NCBI GenBank assembly: GCA_005473895.2
Contig: SRJI02000010.1
Span: 1-64,000, forward strand
Length of the DNA stretch: 64,000 nucleotides
DNA from: Carideicomes alvinocaridis
GTDB taxonomy: Bacteria; Pseudomonadota; Alphaproteobacteria; Rhodobacterales; Rhodobacteraceae
Direction of reading: 5' to 3'
The translations under genes and the position numbers were made by a program. The notes under the pieces are model-generated. The model was not told where the DNA came from. It saw only the letters and a program-made list of their open reading frames with translations, and searched no databases. Of this stretch, positions 49,801 through 57,982 are shown piece by piece (within the stretch, counting starts at the first letter, position 1; each line of letters begins with the position of its first letter).

Positions 49801-50267
49801 ACGCCCGCTGCAGCGGAAAAGAGCAGGCGCCCGATATCCCCTTCGGCATTTGCGATCTCTTCGCCGCCGCGTTCGATCGTCTCGTCGTCAAGGCAGAGCA
49901 GGCGGCGGTAATCCTCTTCGGACAATCCCGCGAGATGGGCGGAGAGGGCAGCCTCGGGCAGCGCGGTGCCGGTCGCGTCGACCAGCGATCCGCTGCGCGT
50001 CGGCAGCCGCGTGAAATCACGCAAGACACCGTCGATATCCAGCCTGGCCGAGACTTGGAGGTTATTGCGCGGATGCTTGAACGCATACCCCTCCCGCAGC
50101 GGGAAGCCGTAGAATAGCCGTAGGACGGCTTCCATCGTGGTGGTTTTTCCGGCTTCGTTCGGGCCATAGATGATGTGGAAATCATGGCCATCGGAGGCCG
50201 AGCCAAAGTCGAAGTGCCGGTCGGTGAAATGGCCGAAACGATCAAGGGAGAGGCGCTGGAGCCGCAT
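46830..50267 (-). CDS. Rad50/SbcC-like AAA ATPase (YhaN family)
   Basis: An 1145-aa SMC-type protein. The N-terminal Walker A is GPNEAGKT (35-42). Long Ala/Glu/Arg-rich coiled coils run from about 180 to 1000. A C-terminal ABC signature (MSKGTRFQLYLALRAAAHEQL), Walker B (LPFFCDDIFETFDEAR) and H-loop (IYLTHHRH) follow. The GPNEAGKTT and FDDxFExFD pattern is that of YhaN, the partner of the YhaO nuclease. It probably threads or tethers DNA ends for the nuclease. Its start shares one base with the YhaO stop (TGATG). Confidence 0.85.
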   Translation of the reverse strand: MRLQRLSLDRFGHFTDRHFDFGSASDGHDFHIIYGPNEAGKTTTMEAVLRLFYGFPLREGYAFKHPRNNLQVSARLDIDGVLRDFTRLPTRSGSLVDATGTALPEAALSAHLAGLSEEDYRRLLCLDDETIERGGEEIANAEGDIGRLLFSAAAGVADLSTVLDHVRERADALWKKRGRTTRKAEWKRALADVEKEIKDRDVTASAWKALKKDLGKAQEAEREARKTRDVLNLTKARMEAQRRALPLMGEIQELEQAIAPFASYPDHLDFDPERLIELHRDRGLATQNIAGLTEQIARLRADRESLALDPKLVDLSNTLAALEDLAARDRTAQLDLDRREQERQAAQTSMQQAAWDLGLTSPEVDLQGLVLSGADIASLESARETLREAISQEKIEARETAELKERVIAATAAMQDVAPQDDDRPRVADILLRFDAETLAPAYAAAQQAIGDMKIKARRSLAALSFAGVTFDHLPACPTSRHQATNWAERHQDLLHNLRTTTAKRDEHLEDAEARGAQAKSLARDAKLISDADAEDLRARRDARWAEHLAALDRQTAAVFHEAMQAHDIAAQARLAQSRELAQLREIGQAEAQARTRAAQADKRLQTLREDRSTIEAAVSAAAAQVGLPDSITPAEWLDWSLSHDAASEDAQALRDTEEANQSTLQRADALLAELTRTLPFPPADLTGALAAARRQAEDDRKETDAHATAETTLRQARRDLARREERYAKAFKAREDAKKTWRALVHDLLGAALPPERLEASLEPLRALREHENARAAAGRRITTMQADQKQFAQEIDSLARAHEQEPHATAAKTFAALKTLAEKARSATETGRKLDTAIETAEAELVEHKDRQNAIDQEVATIAMLFPDTTTPGDIGALREAAIRTQKAIDNRAALAKITRQVLAELGTTDIETARAQLAETSVAALEGELDSNRSDLAHAEDELTLAIQNRTAAEYALAEVKGDDTVAELVEQKATLELQLEEAALEHLELSLGHHLASDAIRRYRDSHRSGMLTATEDCFASLTQGAYPTLSTQIDKESEILLAVDGNGVSKRAAGMSKGTRFQLYLALRAAAHEQLVAQGTRLPFFCDDIFETFDEARTSAACRVMEAIGGRGQAIYLTHHRHVVEIAKSVCVTPPVIHEL

Positions 50268-51502
50268 CAGTGTCCGGCCCCCTTCATCTGGGCCAGGACG
50301 ACGTCGGCGCCGGCCTTGGCCAATTTATCCACCATCGCATCGCGCGCGGCCTCATCCGGCAGCAAGCGGTCGCGCAGGGCAACGGGCAGTTCCTGCAGGA
50401 CGGTCTCGACCTCGTCGCGGGCGAGGGCGGCAAAGCCGGGCTCGCCGCGGATCGTTGCCATGATCGTCGCCAGTTCGTCTGCGGCGCCGCTTGCGCCTTC
50501 GGTTGCGTCCGGCGGCGGCAGGTCGAACAGGAGCTTGTCGATCCAGAGTTCCCCGGTGGCCTGGGCAAGCTCGTTCACCTGTTCGATCCAGACATCGCGA
50601 TCCCGTAGGATTTGCCAGTGGCGCTTTGGCGTCCCGGTCAAGATCAGTCGGATCACGCCGACCGGCGCCGCGATCTGGTTGCGCAGCGCTTTCAGGTGGG
50701 ACTTCAGCAGCGCGCGCAGGGCCTCGTCGCTCTCGGTTTCTGTCACATCCAGTTCGCTTTGGGCGAATTCCACGACGGAACTGGGCACTTCGCTAATGTC
50801 TATCCGGCCCTGATCGATGGTCAGCAGCGTTGCGGATTTTGGGCCGGACTCGCCTATATCGCGCCCCTGCGGGGTGCCGGGCATGACAATCCAGGGAGCG
50901 GCTGAATGGACCTGCCGTTTGTGGATATGGCCGAGCGCCCAATAATCGAACCCCATGCCGGCCAGATCGGCGAGGCTGCAGGGGGCATAGATATCATGGC
51001 CCACCGCACCGCCCAGCGAGCTGTGCAGCATGGCGATATTCACCGCGCCCGGAACCGGCGGTTTGAACCGCGGCAGAAGGCTGTCGGGCGCGTGACGGTC
51101 CGCGAAGCTGACACCGTGGATCACGATGTCGTCTGTCAGCGGCTCCATGCCGCCGCGTGCATCGAAAGCGTGAACGTGGGCAGGCAGATCGAGCGTTCCG
51201 GTGATCGGGTTCTCGGCATCATGATTGCCTTTGATGTAGAAAACTTTGATCCCGGCATCGCCAAGGCGATCAAGCTCGGCCATCAGGAAGGCGCCCGTTC
51301 TTGCGCTGCGCTCTTTTCCATCGAATAGATCGCCGGAAATCAGGACTGCGGAGAGCTGTTCGGAGATGGCGAAATCGACCAGTCCGCGGAAAGCGGACCG
51401 GGAGGCTGCTGCAACCGCGTCGCGAAGGTCCGAGTTGCGCAAGGCCAGTGACCTGAGGGGAGAGTCCAAATGGACGTCAGCAGTGTGAAGAATTTTAATC
51501 AA
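50267..51502 (-). CDS. Mre11/SbcD-like metallophosphoesterase nuclease (YhaO family)
   Basis: A 411-aa phosphoesterase with all Mre11-type metal motifs: ILHTADVHLDSPL, LISGDLFDG, YIKGNHD, VSFADRHAP and ALGHIHKRQV. A C-terminal helical part probably binds the ATPase. The GxxHxDxP motif (HTADVHLDSP) places it with YhaO/SbcD DNA exonucleases. I chose the TTG at 51502 (AGGGG upstream, normal family N-terminus); a GTG at 51526 extends it by 8 residues. It is the first gene of the yhaO-yhaN-dgt set. Confidence 0.85.
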   Translation of the reverse strand: MIKILHTADVHLDSPLRSLALRNSDLRDAVAAASRSAFRGLVDFAISEQLSAVLISGDLFDGKERSARTGAFLMAELDRLGDAGIKVFYIKGNHDAENPITGTLDLPAHVHAFDARGGMEPLTDDIVIHGVSFADRHAPDSLLPRFKPPVPGAVNIAMLHSSLGGAVGHDIYAPCSLADLAGMGFDYWALGHIHKRQVHSAAPWIVMPGTPQGRDIGESGPKSATLLTIDQGRIDISEVPSSVVEFAQSELDVTETESDEALRALLKSHLKALRNQIAAPVGVIRLILTGTPKRHWQILRDRDVWIEQVNELAQATGELWIDKLLFDLPPPDATEGASGAADELATIMATIRGEPGFAALARDEVETVLQELPVALRDRLLPDEAARDAMVDKLAKAGADVVLAQMKGAGH

Positions 51503-51786
51503 GATCGAACCCCTGACATAGATCACGTGAGCCTGGCGCTTGCGTATTGAAAAGTAAGGGAAGTTTCATTTGGCTCCGGGCGCGAGAGGTTGCTCGATAG
51601 TGAAGTTTCTGCGGCACGTTTCTTCCTGCGGGCCACCATGCCATCCTCCATCGAAATTATGCGATAGTGGCCTGTTGCTTTATGAAGTGGCTGGGGTGCG
51701 TCAATGACTTTTCAGCTAAAGTTCTGAGGCGGCGGGTCATGCGGCGGGGGATCGCAAGTGCGGCAGCCACGATCGTCGCCCATGCA

Positions 51787-52452
51787 CTATCCTCCGAATA
51801 AATCTCCTGTTTTGGATCGTTCGTCGAGGAGATCATAGAAGGTTTCCATATGCTTGATGAAGCCCTCTTCAGTAACTCTGTAACGAAAATCAAAGGTTTC
51901 TGCTCTGAATTTTCGTATCCCGGATAGTTCTGGGTACTCTGCCAATATTAAGAAATGCGGGACTTGCCTCTCGGCCGCGGCAATGGCGTTAACGATCGCA
52001 TGCCTCTGTTGCTGCTTGAGTGGAGGTGACTTATAGGGATAAATGAAGACTTCGAAAATTTCCTGATTTGCCTTGAAGCTAAAATCAGGTGAAATGTCGA
52101 CTTCATGCTTTCCGAAGGCGATAGTCCGTCGCTCACGTTCGATGAAATTTGCCTTACCAATTGGAATATATCCGCAGATTCCGTCAAAGATTCCTAGTTT
52201 TGCAGCGGCTTCCCCAGGCCCATCCAAGGCCGCAATCGTGTCGCGCGCCTTATCTACGGGGTATCCTTTCAGGATCATAGTCAGGATATGATAGAGATCC
52301 TCGTAGTTCCAAACGCCGCCGCGTTGAGCATCATATGCGGCGATTTTTTCTTTTAGTCTTTGCCGCTCTGAGGATGTTCCCGAAGGCCCATGTGCGCCGG
52401 GATTATATTCGCCTAACCCTCTGAGAAATTCGGTCTTTGACGTTCGTCGCAC
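51787..52452 (-). CDS. uncharacterised 221-aa protein
   Basis: No family recognised. GTG start with GAGG upstream. The first 25 residues are basic (MRRTSKTEFLRGLGEYN). The rest is a mixed alpha/beta domain with GGVWNYEDLYHILTMILKGY, an acidic/aromatic strand EVDISPDFSFKANQEIFEVFIYPY, then HFLILAEYPELSGIRKFRAETFDFRYRVTEEGF. The strand D-x-S-P-D-F and E-x-F-E-V-F could be a restriction-endonuclease-like core, but this is speculative. Low-GC codon use. It lies between the YhaO and AbiE modules and is transcribed with them. Confidence 0.5.
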   Translation of the reverse strand: MRRTSKTEFLRGLGEYNPGAHGPSGTSSERQRLKEKIAAYDAQRGGVWNYEDLYHILTMILKGYPVDKARDTIAALDGPGEAAAKLGIFDGICGYIPIGKANFIERERRTIAFGKHEVDISPDFSFKANQEIFEVFIYPYKSPPLKQQQRHAIVNAIAAAERQVPHFLILAEYPELSGIRKFRAETFDFRYRVTEEGFIKHMETFYDLLDERSKTGDLFGG

Positions 52453-52580
52453 GCGCGCCTCGGATGCAGGATGAAATACAGATTTGAAGTCAAAACGACC
52501 CTTGGCATTGCGTCAAGACGTGACATTGCCAAGATCATCGGATCTCCGCTATCTGGCGTGAAGTCTGTATGCCCACCTGC

Positions 52581-53615
52581 TCAGGTGCGGATGTGCTGAT
52601 TGTTTGCTGCGAGCTTTGCGCGCTCGGCAATGGATGCGCAACGTTCGATGAGGTCGTCGAAACGCTCAGCGTCTTCAATCAATAGGCCGTCGTCGACCAT
52701 GTGCGCGTAGTCGGCCGCAAGCGCGGTGCGAGCCTCTCCGTTTGGGACCAGTTGCAGATTGCCATGAACCGCGGCTTCATAGTCCACGGGTGTTCCGCCG
52801 GCCGTCTTCTCCGGGAAGAACATACGCTTGTGCCGCGCGACTGCTGAGGCGAGGTCTCGGTCGGAAATAGCCACATCCGCGATGCCTGCATCGTCGAGGC
52901 GTACCAGGTCATGCCAATGGCGCGCGAAGCGCTCCCCACGGAGCCGTCCCTGGACGCAGAAGACATGGATCGCCGTGGCCTTCTCCCAAAAGGTTCGTTC
53001 GGCATGCATCACGCGCGGTGTCGCGGTCGGAAAGGTCACGCCCTCGATCAGCCCGTTTGCGTCGCAGGCGACGTCACGCAGGCTCGCCGGTTCGCCCGTA
53101 GACCTCGCGCCGAATTCCAGCATGACGCTGGGGGCGATGTAACCGGAGCCAGAAGAGGCGGCCTCGTAGTCGATGAAAAGCTTGTCGCCATCTGCCCGTG
53201 TCGAGGCTGACAGCCCTTGCGCTGCAATGGCGTCCTGGATCAGGGGCTGCGTCGTTTCGACGACCCATTTCGGCAATCGATCCCGAACAGCTTTCGACCA
53301 GCGCTTTTCCTCACTGCGTGTGGTTGGTAGGGGTTCGGCGCGTTCGCCTACCAGATCAGGCGCGATTGCCCGAATGTCATAGGTCAGATCAACATCTTCA
53401 GAGAAGCGCTTGATCACCCCATAGGCTTTGGAAAGGGATGTTCCGCCCTTGAAAACGAGGTGCTCACCAAGCTCGGAACTGAAGAGGGTCTGAAGGGCCC
53501 AGACAACCCAGACGTCCTTTTCGAGCAGGTGCGCGGGCCGCCCGGAGCGATCTGCAGCTACGGCCAGGGCTTCCTTGCGGTCTGCAGGCGGCAAAGACAG
53601 GAAGGGTTCAGACAT
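52581..53615 (-). CDS. AbiEii/DUF1814-type nucleotidyltransferase toxin
   Basis: A 344-aa protein with the AbiEii nucleotidyltransferase signature HLVFKGGTSLSKAYGVIKRFSEDVDLTYD (GG-S-x9-DxD). A further conserved R-x-x-xxK segment occurs at RTFWEKATAIHVF and a helical C-terminus follows. Type IV toxins of this family transfer nucleotides to target RNAs or proteins and cause growth arrest or phage abortive infection. The ATG at 53615 lies 8 bp inside the antitoxin gene, the usual AbiEi-AbiEii coupling. Confidence 0.85.
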   Translation of the reverse strand: MSEPFLSLPPADRKEALAVAADRSGRPAHLLEKDVWVVWALQTLFSSELGEHLVFKGGTSLSKAYGVIKRFSEDVDLTYDIRAIAPDLVGERAEPLPTTRSEEKRWSKAVRDRLPKWVVETTQPLIQDAIAAQGLSASTRADGDKLFIDYEAASSGSGYIAPSVMLEFGARSTGEPASLRDVACDANGLIEGVTFPTATPRVMHAERTFWEKATAIHVFCVQGRLRGERFARHWHDLVRLDDAGIADVAISDRDLASAVARHKRMFFPEKTAGGTPVDYEAAVHGNLQLVPNGEARTALAADYAHMVDDGLLIEDAERFDDLIERCASIAERAKLAANNQHIRT

Positions 53616-54201
53616 GCGCCGCCTTTCCGACACTGCGTGCAAGCCAGGTCGGGAACTGCGGTGCTGCGGTTACCAATTCGTCAAACGCCGCTGCCGGCAG
53701 TTTCTGCTTCAGCGATCTAAGAGCTGTCTCTGCGTGTTCCGGTCCGAGCCAGGCTAGGGCGCGAACAGCACTGCCAGCCGGCCTCTTCCCGAGGGCGAGT
53801 TGCCATCGGGGGGCGTGGCGCAGTTCCACGAGTTGTTTGCCCAAGGAGAGCGTGCGGCTGCGACCCGAGGTCAGGTACACGGAGCGAACAGGCACTTGCG
53901 TGGTCAGGCCAAGTGCATTCGCTTCGGCGGCGCCGGTTGGAACGATGACTTCGCCACGTTGCGCCGCGAGGGCCTCGACGGCCTGTTCCACGGACGGAGC
54001 GCGCGTTCCAAACCGGCTTTTGATCGGTCGCAGGTAAACGCCGCGCCCGGCACGGATCAACTGGCCGCGCTCGGCAAGGCGCGACAAGGCCTGATCCACA
54101 CCGGCACGGCTGCCGAGGTGCAGCAGGCCCTTTGCGGCAAGTGGCGCTCCTTCCGGAAGTCCCTCTGCATGGGTCAATATCTGTTCTGCAAGGTGCTGCA
54201 T
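53608..54201 (-). CDS. AbiEi-like antitoxin (DUF6088 type)
   Basis: A 197-aa protein. The N-terminal winged helix (AKGLLHLGSRAGVDQALSRLAERGQLIRAGRGVYLRP) binds DNA. The C-terminal part (VEALAAQRGEVIVPTGAAEANALGLTTQVPVRSVYLTSGRSRTLSLGKQLVELRHAP) is the AbiEi-like neutralising domain. By family it represses the operon by binding inverted repeats and counters the toxin without direct binding. A perfect 10+10-bp inverted repeat lies just upstream of the start, supporting autoregulation. Confidence 0.88.
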   Translation of the reverse strand: MQHLAEQILTHAEGLPEGAPLAAKGLLHLGSRAGVDQALSRLAERGQLIRAGRGVYLRPIKSRFGTRAPSVEQAVEALAAQRGEVIVPTGAAEANALGLTTQVPVRSVYLTSGRSRTLSLGKQLVELRHAPRWQLALGKRPAGSAVRALAWLGPEHAETALRSLKQKLPAAAFDELVTAAPQFPTWLARSVGKAAHV

Positions 54202-54211
54202 GATCGTTCTC

Positions 54212-54241
54212 CTGTCAGAAATATACGCAGTTTTCTGACAG
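54212..54241. promoter_or_regulatory. AbiE operator palindrome
   Basis: CTGTCAGAAA, 10-bp spacer, TTTCTGACAG: perfect arms, 11-40 bp upstream of the antitoxin ATG. It is the likely operator for the antitoxin. Confidence 0.7.
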
Positions 54242-54336
54242 AATTCAATCCGTGCTGTTGAGCGAGATGAAGAGGGTGGTGGCTTGGTGCCATGGGTAGC
54301 AGGCTGGCCTTCGGCGATTTTCAGATGGGAACACGC

Positions 54337-54600
54337 CTACCGAAGACCCTGCAGTTGCAGGCATTCCTTGACGGCTGCAGCCCGCCTCTTGTCCAGGTAC
54401 TCGGCCAGATCATCGATATGGACGCCTTTGGCGCATTTCTGCGACGCTTCCATTCGGACGAGGGGGAGGGCGATCGAACCGGCCGAGACTTTGCGGATGA
54501 ACTTGTCGGTACTCAGACCGAAAAAATCCCTGGCGACATCCTCAGCGGGAATGATCGGTCGCCCGGAATACATCGCTATCAAGAGAAATGCCGTGTTCAT
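54337..54600 (-). CDS. PrtN-like pyocin activator family protein
   Basis: An 87-aa protein. MNTAFLLIAMYSGRPIIPAEDVARDFFGLSTDKFIRKVSAGSIALPLVRMEASQKCAKGVHIDDLAEYLDKRRAAAVKE matches the PrtN family along its whole length. PrtN is the activator of pyocin genes; relatives on mobile elements are small DNA-binding regulators. No bacteriocin or tail genes are nearby. The ATG at 54600 is the family start. It may regulate element genes. Confidence 0.8.
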   Translation of the reverse strand: MNTAFLLIAMYSGRPIIPAEDVARDFFGLSTDKFIRKVSAGSIALPLVRMEASQKCAKGVHIDDLAEYLDKRRAAAVKECLQLQGLR

Positions 54601-54835
54601 GATCCCGGAGTGAAACACGCTCGCAGAGATGGGAGAAGGGCGCGCAGCCGGTTGTCGGGGAGACGGATAGCATAGAGCGCAAATCGGATGGGTACGTTGG
54701 GTCGGGGGATCATCTGAAGCGCGTGAAGGGGCAGGAGCCCATGCCCAGGTGGTCGTGCGCAAGGCGTACCTTGGGGCGCAAACATTCTCGGGTGATCGAA
54801 TGCGAGCACTTTCGGTGCATTCGGCATGATGCCTT

Positions 54836-56230
54836 TCACGCCTTTGGACCCTTCGACATCAGTTGCTCCAGAGTTGGCGGTGGGTCCGTGTCGTTCTGGA
54901 TCAGTGTCTGGGACCAAAGGATCGAGGTCTCGTAGAAACTCCGACACACCGTCTCACCATCCTGGTCGAACCAGTGTGTTGCCTCCGGCAGAAGCTCAAA
55001 TGGCAAGGGGTGGTGCGCGAACGGATTGTGAAAGACCTCGATTTCAGCCGACCACGGTTCACTCCCTGTCGGCCAAAGGTTGCGATATTCATCGCTGGTC
55101 ACATCCAGGCAGAAAGGGATGCCCCTGAGAGCGCCCGGCGTCCTGTCATAGAAGTTGCCAATCCGCATGTATCGCAGTCCACGCGGCGCGCCCTGACCCG
55201 ATACCGCAACGCGGTTGAGCTTGGCCATCGAACACGCGTTCGAAAAGATAACTGCTGAGAGTTCGGCATGGCCCGCATCGGCAAACAGGCCGGCGGGAAA
55301 TCTGGCCTTGCCCTTGAGGTGGGATGCCTTCGTCGGACGCGCATGCATGCGCCCGTCGATTTCAACCTCTTCTGCGCCCTCGCCATAGAGATATCCAATC
55401 AGTCCTTCCCGGCTCCAGATCATCGATGCCGGTGCCTGAAAGTCCGCAATCGCCAGGGCGAAGGGCTGCCCCTTTACATGCGGCAACTGATCGTAGTTGC
55501 GAGCAAGCTTGTTGCCGATCGTTTTGGCAAAGCGCAAAGCTCCGGCGCCGAAAAACGCCTCTTCCCGGTCGGCTGGCAAGGCGCTCGGCGGCGCGTTCAC
55601 ATGGTTGTAAGGATCTGCGGGATTGGCCGTCACGGCTTCCACCCATGCCGAACCGCCAAGCCTGTTCTCTATGCGGAAATCCGGGGACTCATATGGTTGG
55701 GTCACGAGCAATCCCTGCTCGCGAAACGTCGCCAGCAACTGCGCCTCCCACAACCGCGTGTGAAAGTTGTTCGTCTGGCAATCTCCTGCCCAGTTTCGAT
55801 CTGGCTTTGGAAGCGCGAGATAGAGCTGGTTGAGCGTCCATGCCGCGGGGCGATGGGACGGCAGCGTCAACGTCGCGAACACTTCGCTCGCCGTCCTCCC
55901 TTCCAGATCATAGAGCGCGGGCCGCTGCATGACGCCGGGTGGAACAGGTTCCGGAGGCTCGCCGTCTTTCAGGAGAGGTGGCAACTGGGCGAGGGCTTCT
56001 TTTTCAGCGGCATAGCCTTCACGCTCGGCCGTCACCGTCCAGACTTGGTCGGTTCGCCGCCGCATGACTAGCACCCCATAGGAGCGATCGTTCAGATCGT
56101 GCCTGAGAATGCCACATGAGAGACCGTCTTCGCTGAGCCATGCGCCGACAGGGGGCCGGTTTCCGAACCCATGCCCATTGGGGAGGGCCAGCGCATAGAT
56201 GCTGAATTCCCATTGCGGTAGCGCTCTCAA
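54836..56230 (-). CDS. uncharacterised 464-aa element protein
   Basis: A TTG-started frame. Aromatic-rich N-terminus (MRALPQWEFSIYALALPNGHGFGNRPPVGAWLSEDGLSCGILRHDLNDRSYGVLVMRRR), then YNHVNAPPSALPADREEAFFGAGALRFAKTIGNKLARNYDQLPHVKGQPFALAIADF and FSNACSMAKLNRVAVSGQGAPRG. The middle has RIENRLGGSAWVEAVTANP and P-F-A-L-A-I-A-D-F, similar to the core of restriction-endonuclease-like or glycosaminoglycan-attachment-annotated proteins of mobile elements. Function unknown. Its start is about 275 bp from the divergent ardC-like gene. Confidence 0.55.
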   Translation of the reverse strand: MRALPQWEFSIYALALPNGHGFGNRPPVGAWLSEDGLSCGILRHDLNDRSYGVLVMRRRTDQVWTVTAEREGYAAEKEALAQLPPLLKDGEPPEPVPPGVMQRPALYDLEGRTASEVFATLTLPSHRPAAWTLNQLYLALPKPDRNWAGDCQTNNFHTRLWEAQLLATFREQGLLVTQPYESPDFRIENRLGGSAWVEAVTANPADPYNHVNAPPSALPADREEAFFGAGALRFAKTIGNKLARNYDQLPHVKGQPFALAIADFQAPASMIWSREGLIGYLYGEGAEEVEIDGRMHARPTKASHLKGKARFPAGLFADAGHAELSAVIFSNACSMAKLNRVAVSGQGAPRGLRYMRIGNFYDRTPGALRGIPFCLDVTSDEYRNLWPTGSEPWSAEIEVFHNPFAHHPLPFELLPEATHWFDQDGETVCRSFYETSILWSQTLIQNDTDPPPTLEQLMSKGPKA

Positions 56231-56447
56231 AACTTCGTTCCGTCAACTCAATTGGGGGGCGCCGATTGAGCGTTTCAAGCCTGCTCCCACGACGTCTAGA
56301 GATATCCATTTCTAGTCTTTAAAGCCGCCGGTGAATAGCCGGGAGGGGAAAGCCTTCCCCCTGGTCGGCACTGGCGTTGCCGACGCACCCCCATCAGCGG
56401 GGAGACCCCGCAACGCCCCCTTCAGAGTGAAAGTGCGGGCGGGTTTT
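56231..56447. other. 217-bp divergent gap
   Basis: No gene. Rich in short GC hairpins between 56340 and 56430; probably the promoter region of ardC. Confidence 0.35.
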
Positions 56448-56506
56448 CCGTGACGGGTTGAGGGCTGGAGGAGAGGCCTCCGGCGCCCGTCGCGGAGATC
56501 ATCCCG
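56448..56506 (+). ncRNA. radC-like structured leader, copy before ardC
   Basis: GACGGG ... CCCGTC closing stem around GAGGGCTGGAGGAGAGGCCTC, followed by CGGAGATCATCCCG and the ATG. The same layout precedes parB (58528) and the gene at 61899. It fits the radC RNA motif known upstream of alphaproteobacterial antirestriction and DNA-processing genes. Confidence 0.6.
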
Positions 56507-57469
56507 ATGACCAGAGAGCATCGCGCGGCCCACAAGAGTGGCCCGCGAACGAACCTTTATGACGACATCACCGACAAGATCATCGCCGAGTTGGAGGAAG
56601 GCCGGCTGCCCTGGGTCCAGCCCTGGGGAACCGCGGCGGCGCAAGCGCCGCTCGCCATGCCGCGAAACGCCAGCACGGGTCGGCAATACTCCGGGATCAA
56701 TGTCCTGATCCTATGGGGCGCGGTCATCCAGCGGGGCTATCCAACCCAGCACTGGCTGACCTTCCGCCAGGCGCTGTCGCTCGGCGGCAATGTCCGCAAG
56801 GGCGAGCGGGGCACCACCGTCGTCTATGCCGACCGTTTCACGCCTGAAGACGAGAAGCGCCGCGCCCGGGAGACCGGGGAAGATGCAAACAGCATCCCGT
56901 TCCTGAAGCGCTTTACCGTGTTCAATGCGGCGCAATGCGATGGTCTGCCCGACGACATCGCCGTAGAGGCGCCGCCACCGCCGCCTGGGCTGATCGAGCC
57001 GCAGGTCGAGACGCTGATCGCGAAGACCGGTATCGACTTCCGGATCGGTGGCAACCGCGCCTTCTATGTCCCCGCGCTCGACTATGTGCAGGTCCCACCT
57101 CCGCAGGCGTATTTCGAGCCGATCAACTGGCACCGCACGGCGCTGCACGAGATGGGGCATGCCACGGGGCACAGCGCCCGCCTGGCTCGGGATTTCTCGG
57201 GCGGCTTCGGAACGAGGAAATACGCCTTCGAGGAACTGATCGCCGAGATTTCGAGCGCGTTCTGTTGCGCCTCGCTCGGGATCGTCCCGACGGTGCGCCA
57301 CGCCGACTACGTGGGCTCGTGGCTGGAGGTGATGCGCGAGGATTCCCGCGCGATCGTCCGTGCAGCCTCGCAGGCCAGCAAGGCGGCCGACTGGCTGCTG
57401 GCCCATCTGCCCGACGACAGCACCGATGTTGAGCGGCAGACCTCGGCGGAAGGGAGCGCTGCGGCATGA
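56507..57469 (+). CDS. ardC: ArdC-like antirestriction protein
   Basis: A 320-aa protein. The N-terminal ssDNA-binding domain (DDITDKIIAELEEGRLPWVQPWG, NASTGRQYSGINVLILW, GERGTTVVYADRF) is followed by a C-terminal zinc metallopeptidase-like domain with HEMGHATGH. ArdC proteins bind ssDNA during conjugation and block restriction endonucleases, protecting the incoming element. Length is in the usual range. Overlaps the DUF2958 gene by 4 bp. Confidence 0.9.
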   Translation: MTREHRAAHKSGPRTNLYDDITDKIIAELEEGRLPWVQPWGTAAAQAPLAMPRNASTGRQYSGINVLILWGAVIQRGYPTQHWLTFRQALSLGGNVRKGERGTTVVYADRFTPEDEKRRARETGEDANSIPFLKRFTVFNAAQCDGLPDDIAVEAPPPPPGLIEPQVETLIAKTGIDFRIGGNRAFYVPALDYVQVPPPQAYFEPINWHRTALHEMGHATGHSARLARDFSGGFGTRKYAFEELIAEISSAFCCASLGIVPTVRHADYVGSWLEVMREDSRAIVRAASQASKAADWLLAHLPDDSTDVERQTSAEGSAAA

Positions 57470-57861
57470 TCCTCCTGACAGATGCGCAGCGCGCGCACCT
57501 TCTCGCCAATGGTCGCCAACCGGATGTCGATCACATTCCTGTCGTCAAATTCTTCAATCCCTTTGGTGCCGGCGTCTGGCTCGCGGCCGAACTGGACGCG
57601 GACGGTGACATCATGTTCGGCCTGGCCGATATCGGCTATCCCGAGCTTGGCTCCTGGAGCTTCGATGAACTGTGCTCGATCCGGCTGCCCTTCGGCATGG
57701 GGATCGAGCGCGATTTACTCTTCACCGGCGACGTGCCGATCTCGGTCTGGGCCGACACCGCGCGCCAGGCCGGCAGCATCCGCGATGCCGAGCGCCTGCT
57801 TTACCGCTCGGGCCGCCTGTCGATCAGGCCACCCTCCGATACGGAGGCCCGGCATTCCTGA
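57466..57861 (+). CDS. DUF2958 domain protein
   Basis: A 131-aa protein: MILLTDAQRAHLLANGRQPDVDHIPVVKFFNPFGAGVWLAAELDADGDIMFGLADIGYPELGSWSFDELCSIRLPFGMGIERDLLF matches DUF2958, a common companion of ArdC on elements. Its activity is unknown. ATG overlaps the ardC stop (ATGA), so the pair is coupled. Confidence 0.85.
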   Translation: MILLTDAQRAHLLANGRQPDVDHIPVVKFFNPFGAGVWLAAELDADGDIMFGLADIGYPELGSWSFDELCSIRLPFGMGIERDLLFTGDVPISVWADTARQAGSIRDAERLLYRSGRLSIRPPSDTEARHS

Positions 57862-57982
57862 TGTCCGGGTTTCCGGCTTTCCACGCTCGGCGCCGCTCTC
57901 TTCGAAGGACGAGGGCGGCGCTTCTCCTCGTGACGCGGTGAAAGTACGGCGCCCGGCCGACTGCCCGTTGGAGAACAGGACC

